Assembly (NCBI GenBank): GCA_023250495.1
Contig: JAHFAP010000215.1
Location: 1 to 5,444, forward strand
Direction of reading: 5' to 3'
Source: Deltaproteobacteria bacterium
GTDB lineage: Bacteria > Desulfobacterota > Binatia > UBA9968
DNA: 5,444 nt
Shown: positions 1-5,442 of the stretch, in pieces
Layout of the letters: each line of letters starts with the position of its first letter
Position numbering within the stretch: the first letter of the stretch is position 1
Program-made: the position numbers and the translations under genes
Notes under the pieces: model-generated
What the model saw: only the letters and a program-made list of their open reading frames with translations
The model's database searches: none
What the model was told of the DNA's origin: nothing

Positions 1-4
1 TCAG

Positions 5-964
5 ATGGCGATCCTGACTCTGGTGCTGCTTCTTCCCTGCGTGTCTCATGCCCAGACCAGGACGAGTTCTGATAAGAAAGTCTCGGTCGGCATTATTTAC
101 GAAGCGCTGAGCGCCACCAATGGCCCGATCTGGCTCGCCGAGGATTTAGCTCTCTACGATAAGTACGGTCTCGACGTTAAGGTAATCCACGCCCGCGGCG
201 CGCTCCCGGTTCAAGCTTTGGTGAGCGGCGCGGTGGAGTTCGGCGCCTTCAGCGGCTCTTCGACCGTCGCCGCTAACTTGGCGGGGAGCGACCTCGTGTT
301 TATCGCGGCCAAACCCAATTTTTCCGTGATCTCGGCCTGGACGAGAAAAGATTCTGCGCTCAAGAGCCTTGCGGAGCTGAGGGGAAAAACCATCGGTGTC
401 AGCCGGGCGGGCTCTGCGACGCACGCGATCGCACGGATTGCATTGAGGAGCGTTGGGCTTGCTGACAAGGACGTGAAGTTTCTCCATCACGGTGGCCTGC
501 CGGAGATCTTTGCTTCCTTGGAGCAAGGGCTCGTGGATGCTGCCTTCGCCTCAGCGCCGCGTCCGGGCTTTAGGGAGCTGATCGATCTCTCGATCTTGAA
601 GATCCCGTTTCTCCAGGGCGCGATTGAGGTGCAGCGCGGATTTCTTCAAAGCCGGCGCCAGGTGGTGCTGAATTTCCTGCGCGCCTATCTCGACAGCATC
701 AAGATAGCCAAAGAGAGGCCGGAGCTCGCTGTCACCACGGTCGCGAAGCGGCTCAGAGTGACGGCCGAGGTCGCGCGCACCGGCTATCGGCCCCATGCCC
801 GCGTCTGGGAGGAGATTCCCTATGTCCGCACAGATTCGGTTCAGGCGATTCTCGATCTCTACCCGGCGGAAAAAAATGTCGTTCCAGGGAAGTTCGTTGA
901 CAATAGCGTGCTGAAGGAGTTGGATGATTCCGGCTTCGTGCGGGAGCTTTACAACAAGAAGTAG
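5..964 (+). CDS. NMT1/THI5-like ABC transporter substrate-binding protein (SBP 1), possibly 5'-partial
   Basis: Probable periplasmic solute-binding protein of the NitT/TauT, NMT1/THI5-like class, which captures a small molecule for an ABC importer. From the ATG at 5 it has 319 residues. A hydrophobic stretch at residues 2-13 ends in SHA-QT (about 14-18), which looks like a signal peptidase I site. The mature part opens with a beta strand (VSVGIIYEA, 26-34), then the family pattern of an 'up-and-running' solute site: WLAEDLALYDKYGLDV (43-58) and ALVSGAVEFG (71-80). The SLAELRGKTIGVSRAGS segment (121-137) is the usual inter-lobe start of domain 2. The start is uncertain: the N-terminus has no Lys/Arg before the hydrophobic core, no ribosome site is visible, and the frame is open to base 2, so translation may begin left of the window. 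It is followed 30 nt later by the amidohydrolase gene. The ligand is unknown; nitrate, sulfonate, pyrimidine or aromatic ligands all occur in this superfamily. Family assignment is good, ligand not assignable. Confidence 0.88.
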   Translation: MAILTLVLLLPCVSHAQTRTSSDKKVSVGIIYEALSATNGPIWLAEDLALYDKYGLDVKVIHARGALPVQALVSGAVEFGAFSGSSTVAANLAGSDLVFIAAKPNFSVISAWTRKDSALKSLAELRGKTIGVSRAGSATHAIARIALRSVGLADKDVKFLHHGGLPEIFASLEQGLVDAAFASAPRPGFRELIDLSILKIPFLQGAIEVQRGFLQSRRQVVLNFLRAYLDSIKIAKERPELAVTTVAKRLRVTAEVARTGYRPHARVWEEIPYVRTDSVQAILDLYPAEKNVVPGKFVDNSVLKELDDSGFVRELYNKK

Positions 965-983
965 ACTGCGGCAGCTAATCTTC

Positions 984-990
984 AGGAGGG
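984..990 (+). promoter_or_regulatory. Ribosome binding site of the amidohydrolase gene
   Basis: AGGAGGG lies 4 nt before the ATG at 995. It is a near-consensus Shine-Dalgarno sequence, if slightly close, and it supports this start over any other. It sits in the 30-nt gap after the SBP 1 stop, consistent with translation from a shared mRNA. Confidence 0.8.
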
Positions 991-994
991 CGAG

Positions 995-2092
995 ATGACA
1001 ACGGGTTTACAGACGATCGACGCTGACGGCCATATCGAGGAGACGCACATTGCCTGGAAGGAGCGTTTGCCAAAGAAGTATCAGGATGCCGCGCCGGCGC
1101 GGCGTCCAGGCGCTGATGGCCAGTCGCGGTTGTTTATAGAAGGAAAGGCCTGGCCCAAGCCCAACGGCGCAGGCCTCGGTGTCGGCGGGCCATACAGCCG
1201 TCCCCATCCGAGGCGGCAGGGGATGACCGATCCGAAGGCGAGGCTTGTGGACATGGACTCCGAGGGGATCGACGTTGCGGTCCTATTCGGCGGCGGCCTC
1301 GGCGGCAGCATTCCGGCGCTCGAGGATGCGGGCTTCGCCGTGGAGCTCGCGCGCGCGCGCAACACCTGGGTGGCGGAGTATTGTTCGGCGAATCCCGCAC
1401 GTCTAAAAACAGTCGCGGTCCTTCCTCAGCAGGATATCTCCGCTTCAGTAGCCGAACTCAACCGGACGGTGACCGAGCTTGGATTTGTCGGCGTCTCCCT
1501 TCTCCCCAATCTCCGCGGTAAACATGTGGGCAATCCCTACTTCTTTCCCATCTACCAGGAGGCGGAGCGTCTCAACGTGCCGATTTGCGTCCATATGTTT
1601 TTAGGCCGCTATGGCTCCGAAGCGACTGGCACTGTCCGCTTTGACAAATTTTTCTACTCGCATTTATTCGGCCATCCCTTCGAGCAGATGATCGCCCTGG
1701 CGGTGATTTTGGGCGAGGGGCTGCTGGACCGGTTTCCCAAGCTTCGCTTTGTCTTTCTGGAGGCGGGCTGTGGTTGGCTGCCTTATTGGATCGATCGCCT
1801 GAACGAGCACCAGGAGGTGCTGGGCGTCCAGGTCCCGGCGCTCAAGGAGAGGCCGAGCAAGCTGCTTGAGCGGAGGCAGTTGTTCTTCTCGTGCGAGCCC
1901 GACGAGACGGAGCTGGCTCACGTTGTAGAAGTGATTGGAGACGACTCGATCGTCTTTGCCTCCGACTACAGCCACTTCGACAGCCGCTTCCCGGGCGCTT
2001 CGAAGCCGATCCTCGACCATCCGAAGCTGAGCGATGGTTCAAAGCGGAAGATCCTGAGCGGGAATTCCCGCCGTCTCTACCCTCTCGGCTAG
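995..2092 (+). CDS. Amidohydrolase family protein (PF04909-like, ACMSD-type TIM barrel)
   Basis: Predicted cytoplasmic metal-dependent hydrolase or decarboxylase of the amidohydrolase-2 (ACMSD-like) branch; 365 residues, normal for the family. No signal peptide. Metal and catalytic motifs appear in the expected order: IDADGHIEE (8-16) supplies the N-terminal motif, here D11-x-H13 rather than the textbook His-x-His; PICVHMF (197-203) gives H200 at the end of a beta strand; FGHPFEQM (225-232) gives H227; FLEAGCGWLPYW (254-265) is the strand-6 signature; and FASDYSHFD (321-329) contains the conserved catalytic Asp, D324. An early region rich in Pro/Gly/Arg (about 32-75) is likely a lid or insertion loop. 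A strong Shine-Dalgarno fixes the start. It lies between two binding-protein genes (30 nt and 17 nt gaps), suggesting action on the imported compound or its derivative. Characterised relatives include decarboxylases of aromatic acids and hydrolases of cyclic or lactone substrates, so the reaction is not predictable from the sequence. Confidence 0.92.
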   Translation: MTTGLQTIDADGHIEETHIAWKERLPKKYQDAAPARRPGADGQSRLFIEGKAWPKPNGAGLGVGGPYSRPHPRRQGMTDPKARLVDMDSEGIDVAVLFGGGLGGSIPALEDAGFAVELARARNTWVAEYCSANPARLKTVAVLPQQDISASVAELNRTVTELGFVGVSLLPNLRGKHVGNPYFFPIYQEAERLNVPICVHMFLGRYGSEATGTVRFDKFFYSHLFGHPFEQMIALAVILGEGLLDRFPKLRFVFLEAGCGWLPYWIDRLNEHQEVLGVQVPALKERPSKLLERRQLFFSCEPDETELAHVVEVIGDDSIVFASDYSHFDSRFPGASKPILDHPKLSDGSKRKILSGNSRRLYPLG

Positions 2093-2098
2093 AAAGGA
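2093..2098 (+). promoter_or_regulatory. Probable ribosome binding site of SBP 2
   Basis: AAAGGA directly follows the amidohydrolase stop (TAG, 2090-2092) and lies 11 nt before the ATG at 2110. It is weaker and slightly more distant than ideal. It supports choosing 2110 over the distant in-frame ATG at 1891, and translational coupling to the upstream stop is plausible. Confidence 0.55.
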
Positions 2099-2109
2099 TC
2101 GCGACCTCC

Positions 2110-3039
2110 ATGGCGGCCGTCATTGCGCTTGCGCTCTTCTTCCTCACTTGCGCTTCCGCGGCCGGAGCCGAAAACGTCAAGGTCGGAATTCCTTCGCTTA
2201 CGGTTACGATGATGCCGCTGGCCGTTGCCAGGGAGCGAGGCTATTTCCAACAGGAGGGATTGAACGTCGAGCTTGTTCTCATGCCCGCGGCCCTGAACAT
2301 CAAAGTCCTTCTAAGCGGAGAGATCGGCTATGCGAGCACCATTGGCTCCGCGGTCGTCGCCGCCGTGCGCGGCGTCGAGGTTCGGATCGTGATGTTGTTT
2401 GTCGACCGCCCGCTCCTCGATCTGCTGGCGCGGCCGGAGATCAATTCCATCGCCGATCTCAAGGGACGGGTGATCGGCATCTCCTCCCGCGGCGGCCTTC
2501 ATGACGTCACCATACGCAGGATGCTCCAGCAATCCGGGGTTGATCCAGCACAGGCGACTCTCCTGGCGGTCGGAGGACAAGGGGCGATGCTGGCTGCGCT
2601 GATGAGTGGCCGGATTTCGGCTGGGCTGCTGAATCCTCCACACAACTTCTTGGGTTATCGGGAGGGGTTGAAGAATTTGGGATTCGCCGGCGCTTATATC
2701 CGGATTCCGAGCACCGGTTTAGTGACCACGCGGGAGCGGCTAGAGCGCGCGCCGGATCAGGTGCGCCGGATGGCGCGCGCCCTGACTCGAGCCCGCGCAT
2801 TCGCGCGCGAAAATAAAGCTCAAGCGGTCCCGATCTTGAAGAAGTTCTTACAGCTACAGGACGAAGATCTGACTGCGAAGATCTACGACTATCACAAAAG
2901 AGCCGAGACACCGGACGGAAGAATCGACGCGGCCCTGGCCGCTGAGACCATACGTGACGTCGGGCAAACAGAAGGGATCACGCGCGATCTCCCGGTCAGC
3001 CAGCTCTTCGACTTCTCCTACCTGGAAGCGGCGCGCTGA
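2110..3039 (+). CDS. NMT1-like ABC transporter substrate-binding protein (SBP 2)
   Basis: Second exported solute-binding protein, 309 residues from the ATG at 2110. The frame is open back to 1891, but that stretch overlaps the amidohydrolase and encodes Arg/Pro-rich sequence without domain character. At 2110 a hydrophobic segment begins (AAVIALALFFLTCA, 2-15) with AGA-E (18-21) as a plausible signal peptidase I site. The mature protein starts ENVKVGIPSLT and shows the NMT1-like pattern: PLAVARERGYFQQEGLNVEL (36-55), VLLSGEIGYAS (67-77), then SIADLKGRVIGISSRGG (113-129) opening the second lobe. A Cys at 14 follows Leu-Thr, but the lipobox is poor, so a soluble periplasmic form is preferred. 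The N-terminus has no positive residue before the hydrophobic core, as in SBP 1. It ends 6 nt from the convergent aldolase gene. It shares family architecture with SBP 1 but differs at most aligned positions, suggesting a different ligand rather than a recent duplication. Confidence 0.87.
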   Translation: MAAVIALALFFLTCASAAGAENVKVGIPSLTVTMMPLAVARERGYFQQEGLNVELVLMPAALNIKVLLSGEIGYASTIGSAVVAAVRGVEVRIVMLFVDRPLLDLLARPEINSIADLKGRVIGISSRGGLHDVTIRRMLQQSGVDPAQATLLAVGGQGAMLAALMSGRISAGLLNPPHNFLGYREGLKNLGFAGAYIRIPSTGLVTTRERLERAPDQVRRMARALTRARAFARENKAQAVPILKKFLQLQDEDLTAKIYDYHKRAETPDGRIDAALAAETIRDVGQTEGITRDLPVSQLFDFSYLEAAR

Positions 3040-3047
3040 ACGCCGCT
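3027..3047. terminator. GC-rich hairpin spanning the convergent stop codons (possible bidirectional terminator)
   Basis: AGCGGCG (3027-3033) is perfectly complementary to CGCCGCT (3041-3047) with a 7-nt loop that contains the SBP 2 stop codon; the right arm enters the stop codon of the aldolase gene. Its position between two converging genes fits a shared termination or mRNA 3'-end structure. There is no clear T tract on either side (only CCTTTCTT downstream on the plus strand), so intrinsic termination is unproven. Confidence 0.35.
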
Positions 3048-3741
3048 ACCGTCTAGCCTTTCTTGTCCGGCGGACAAAGTAATCCCACATCGAGCCCAGG
3101 CGGTGCGGCGTGTAGATCTGCTCGAATTTGACCTTCGCTTCCTCATTGCTGGTCCATGAAGGCTCACCGGATGCGGTGGCGAGCAATTGGATGCGGCAAG
3201 CCTTCTCCAGAAAGATCGCGTAGAGGGTCGCTACCTGAATGGATTCGCCCACGACCGTCGAGCCATGATTTTTCATCAGGACGCCGCGGCACTTGCCCAG
3301 CGCCTTGGCCACTTCTACCCCAAGTTCGGGCGTGCGGATGAGGGCTGTGGTGTAGTCGAATAGGGGCAGGCCTTCATAGAAGATCGAGCCTTCATGGCTT
3401 ACCGGTCGCAGCGGCTGACGTAAAGAGCCAAAGGCGATGGCATAAGGCGGATGGGTGTGGACGACGCAGTTGACGTCCGGTCTGGCCCGATAGATCTCCG
3501 TGTGGATGAAGACCTCCGAGTGGCGCTCGTATTTGCCTTCGATTTTTTTTCCGTCCAGGTCGCAGACGATGATGTGCTGGGGCCGAATCTCTTCGAAGCC
3601 GAAGCTATGCGGCTTCATCAGTATCTTGGCCTGTTTGGGGATGCGGACTGAGACATGGCCCAGGATGTTGTCCCAGTGGCCTTCCTGAGCGAGGATGTTG
3701 CAGGAATAGGCCAGGGTTTCTTTCAGTTCTTTGAGGCTCAT
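3046..3741 (-). CDS. Class II aldolase/adducin family protein
   Basis: Predicted cytoplasmic, metal-dependent (usually Zn) enzyme of the class II aldolase/adducin fold, 231 residues, typical of the fuculose-1-phosphate aldolase-like group. Visible markers: GHVSVR (28-33), the usual substrate-loop position; HSE (74-76) with the candidate catalytic Glu76; VVHTHPPYA (93-101) with metal ligands His95 and His97; and MKNHGSTVVG (156-165) with the third ligand His159. The spacing Glu-19-His-2-His-62-His closely follows the known aldolases, so the active site looks intact. Family members cleave or form C-C bonds of sugar phosphates, but several are decarboxylases of aromatic diacids or act on other hydroxy acids. 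Placed 54 nt downstream of a benzoate-CoA-ligase-type gene, an organic-acid role is at least as likely as sugar metabolism. The start is supported by AAGGAG 5 nt upstream. The C-terminus is strongly basic (RRTRKARR). Confidence 0.93.
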   Translation of the reverse strand: MSLKELKETLAYSCNILAQEGHWDNILGHVSVRIPKQAKILMKPHSFGFEEIRPQHIIVCDLDGKKIEGKYERHSEVFIHTEIYRARPDVNCVVHTHPPYAIAFGSLRQPLRPVSHEGSIFYEGLPLFDYTTALIRTPELGVEVAKALGKCRGVLMKNHGSTVVGESIQVATLYAIFLEKACRIQLLATASGEPSWTSNEEAKVKFEQIYTPHRLGSMWDYFVRRTRKARR

Positions 3742-3746
3742 TCCGT

Positions 3747-3752
3747 CTCCTT
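3747..3752 (-). promoter_or_regulatory. Ribosome binding site of the aldolase-family gene
   Basis: On the minus strand AAGGAG precedes the ATG (3741-3739) by 5 nt, a near-ideal Shine-Dalgarno sequence. It lies immediately downstream of the AT-rich repeat tract, so the gene carries its own ribosome entry even if co-transcribed with the ligase gene. Confidence 0.8.
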
Positions 3753-3757
3753 AAATT

Positions 3758-3785
3758 TTGAGTTTTGAATGTTGAGTTTTGAGTT
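3758..3785. repeat. AT-rich 7-nt-period tandem repeat (TTGAnnn x4)
   Basis: TTGA recurs at 3758, 3765, 3772 and 3779, exactly every 7 nt, giving units TTGAGTT, TTGAATG, TTGAGTT, TTGAGTT. A longer 11-nt word (TTGAGTTTTGA) occurs twice with a 14-nt period. The tract fills most of the 54-nt gap between the ligase and aldolase genes and is much more AT-rich than the genes around it, which points to non-coding repeat DNA rather than decayed coding sequence. Confidence 0.75.
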
Positions 3786-3797
3786 AAATTCAAAACT
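3775..3797. repeat. Perfect 8-bp inverted repeat at the ligase 3' end
   Basis: AGTTTTGA (3775-3782) and TCAAAACT (3790-3797) are exact reverse complements with a 7-nt spacer. One arm is the last unit of the heptad tract; the other includes two bases of the ligase stop codon (3796-3798). Transcribed from the minus strand it makes a weak AU-rich hairpin at the end of the ligase mRNA. With so few G-C pairs it is unlikely to be an efficient intrinsic terminator, and read-through into the aldolase gene is expected. Confidence 0.5.
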
Positions 3798-5343
3798 AAG
3801 AATTGTTTTGACTTCGCAGCCTGAATCTCTGAATCTTACCCGTGACGGTCTTGGGCAGCTCGTCGACGAAGTCGATCCAGCGCGGATATTTGTAGGGCGC
3901 CAGCTTGCTCTTGACCAGCGACTGAAGCTCTTCTTTGAGCAGATCGCTGGGCTTGTATTCACTCTTAAGGAGCACGTAGGCCTTGGGTTTGATCAGGCCA
4001 TCGTGATCCGGTTGTCCCACCACCGCCGCCTCCAGGACCGAAGCATGCTCCATTAATGTATTTTCGATCTCGATCGGAGAGACCCACAAGCCGCCGACCT
4101 TGAGCATGTCGTCGGAGCGGCCGCAGTACCAGTAATAACCTTCTTCATCCCGGTAATAGGTATCGCCGGTTTTCAGCCAATCTCCCAGCATCGTCTTCTT
4201 GGTTTGCTCGTGTTTGTTCCAGTAGTAGGGTGCATTGGCATCGCCTTTGACCAGTAAGTTTCCGACCTGACCCGTGGGCACTTCGCGCCCTTCCTCATCC
4301 ACGATCTTGGCTTCAAAGGCCGGAGTCACTTCCCCGCTGCTGCCTGGCTTTGCTCTGCCAGGCCGGTTGGCGAGAAAGTCGTGAGTCGCTTCAGTGGAGC
4401 CTACGACGTCCAGAAGCTCAGTCCCGTACTTATCCTTCCACTGATGGAAGAGGGCTGGGGGAAGCGGCTCTCCGGAAGAGAGGCAGATCCTAAGCGAACT
4501 GAGGTCGTAATTTTTTTCCACGCGCAGGAGCCGGGCATAAAGCGTCGGCACGGCGAAGAAAAAGGTCGGGCGATACTTTTCGATCACCTGAAGGACCTTC
4601 TCCGGCTCGGGGCGCTCGGGCCAGAGGACGGTTGCGGCGCCGAACCTGAAGGGAAAGTAGAGCGAGTTCCCGAGGCCGTAGGAGAAAAAGAGTTTGGAGG
4701 CGGAAAAGCAGATGTCATCCTCTCTCATCCCCAGCACCGGCTTCACGAAGAGGTCGGTGATCGTGATCATGTCATGCTGGAGATGAACAGCCCCTTTGGG
4801 AGTACCGGTGCTGCCCGAAGTGTAGTTCCACATGACAACGTCATCCTTGCTGGTCGGCTCAGGCTCCAGCCGGCTCGACGCCTTGGAGATCAGGGATTCG
4901 AATGAGAGGGCGCGACCCTTGGGCTTGCCGACCACCAGCACGCTCTTAAGATACCGGGGTCTGTCCCAAATCGGCTCAAATTCAGGAAGCACCGACTCGT
5001 GAATGACGGCGATCCTGGCTCGACTGTCTTCAAGGAGATACTCGTAGTCTTTCGCCTTCATCCAGGGATTGGTTGGAATAGGCACAGCGCCGATTTTTAT
5101 GGCGCCGAAGAAGCTGAAGGCGAATTCGGGCGAGTCAGGCAGGACCAGAAGAACGCGCTGTTCAATATCCGTGCCCAACTCCTTCAGGACATTTCCGGTC
5201 TGGTTGACCCTTTCGTAAACGTCCTGGTAGGTAAATTTCTGGTCCTCATAGTAAATGGCGAGCTTTTTACCCCGACCTTGGGCGATGTTCTCGTCGACGA
5301 AGGTCGTCGCCGCGTTGTAGAGATCTGGAAGGTCGAGATGCAT
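3796..5343 (-). CDS. Benzoate-CoA ligase family acyl-CoA synthetase (AMP-binding)
   Basis: ATP-dependent carboxylate-CoA ligase of the ANL (adenylate-forming) superfamily: carboxylate plus ATP gives acyl-AMP, then the CoA thioester. It has 515 residues, close to usual benzoate-CoA ligase length. All core motifs are present: the P-loop-like YTSGSTGTPKG (174-184), GSTEA (315-319), the ATP-ribose-binding TGD (392-394), hinge region GRSDDMLKVGG (408-418), and PKTVTGKIQR (497-506) with the adenylation Lys503. The N-terminal stretch resembles benzoate/hydroxybenzoate-CoA ligases (LYNAATTFVDENIAQGRG, 8-25; VNQTGNVLKELG, 46-57; EQRVLLVLPDSPEF, 61-74), which favours an aromatic or similar carboxylic acid over fatty acids. 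It has no signal peptide and should be cytoplasmic. The start is supported by GGAG 8 nt upstream. It is followed after 54 nt by the class II aldolase gene in the same direction. The exact acid (benzoate, a hydroxybenzoate, anthranilate or other) cannot be decided here. Confidence 0.94.
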   Translation of the reverse strand: MHLDLPDLYNAATTFVDENIAQGRGKKLAIYYEDQKFTYQDVYERVNQTGNVLKELGTDIEQRVLLVLPDSPEFAFSFFGAIKIGAVPIPTNPWMKAKDYEYLLEDSRARIAVIHESVLPEFEPIWDRPRYLKSVLVVGKPKGRALSFESLISKASSRLEPEPTSKDDVVMWNYTSGSTGTPKGAVHLQHDMITITDLFVKPVLGMREDDICFSASKLFFSYGLGNSLYFPFRFGAATVLWPERPEPEKVLQVIEKYRPTFFFAVPTLYARLLRVEKNYDLSSLRICLSSGEPLPPALFHQWKDKYGTELLDVVGSTEATHDFLANRPGRAKPGSSGEVTPAFEAKIVDEEGREVPTGQVGNLLVKGDANAPYYWNKHEQTKKTMLGDWLKTGDTYYRDEEGYYWYCGRSDDMLKVGGLWVSPIEIENTLMEHASVLEAAVVGQPDHDGLIKPKAYVLLKSEYKPSDLLKEELQSLVKSKLAPYKYPRWIDFVDELPKTVTGKIQRFRLRSQNNS

Positions 5344-5351
5344 GCTAGTAG

Positions 5352-5355
5352 CTCC
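5352..5355 (-). promoter_or_regulatory. Ribosome binding site of the CoA ligase gene
   Basis: On the minus strand CTTGGAGC contains GGAG 8 nt before the ATG (5343-5341), good Shine-Dalgarno spacing. It lies between the start codon and the GCTGA/TCAGC repeat region, and it supports the assigned start. Confidence 0.65.
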
Positions 5356-5361
5356 AAGCGG

Positions 5362-5442
5362 TCAGCTGTCAGCGTTCAGCGACAAGAAAGATTCGTATGA
5401 AGTTTTCCCAGCTGAAAGCTGATGGCTGATAGCTGAGTGCTG
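5362..5442. repeat. Paired 7-nt-period repeats (TCAGCnn x3 facing GCTGAnn x4) forming a large inverted repeat
   Basis: TCAGC occurs at 5362, 5369 and 5376; its reverse complement GCTGA occurs at 5411, 5418, 5425 and 5432, with a partial GCTG at 5439. Every step is exactly 7 nt. The left arm 5362-5380 pairs with 5411-5429 at 16 of 19 positions, and equally well (16 of 19) with 5418-5436, so the structure can slip by one unit. The loop is about 30 nt (5381-5410). The tract lies upstream of the ligase gene and runs to the window edge. This is intergenic repeat DNA of the short heptanucleotide type; function unknown. Confidence 0.75.

Noticed and set aside
5..964. SBP 1 as a 4,5-dihydroxyphthalate decarboxylase-like enzyme rather than a transport protein
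   Set aside because: That enzyme type is related to this fold, but the hydrophobic leader with a SHA-Q cleavage pattern points to export and a binding role.
1891..2109. N-terminal extension of SBP 2 from an upstream in-frame ATG at 1891
   Set aside because: It overlaps the end of the well-supported amidohydrolase gene, encodes Arg/Pro-rich sequence with no domain character, and would bury the signal peptide at residue 74 onward.
3738..3962. Minus-strand frame reading through the AT-rich repeat (74 codons)
   Set aside because: Part is a shadow of the ligase C-terminus and the rest is translated repeat (Asn/Ser/Lys low-complexity), with no independent start signal.
4381..4905. Plus-strand open frame of 174 codons opposite the CoA ligase
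   Set aside because: It is antisense to the conserved AMP-binding core, has no recognisable motif or ribosome site, and its composition is that expected from the complement of GC-rich coding DNA.
4999..5400. Plus-strand open frame of 133 codons opposite the ligase N-terminus
   Set aside because: It is antisense to a conserved domain and runs into the repeat region; nothing in its sequence resembles a known protein.
5362..5429. Intrinsic terminator
   Set aside because: The loop is about 30 nt, there is no T tract after either arm, and it lies upstream rather than downstream of the ligase gene.
5362..5442. CRISPR array
   Set aside because: Units are only 7 nt, with no conserved 25-35 nt repeats or unique spacers and no cas gene nearby.
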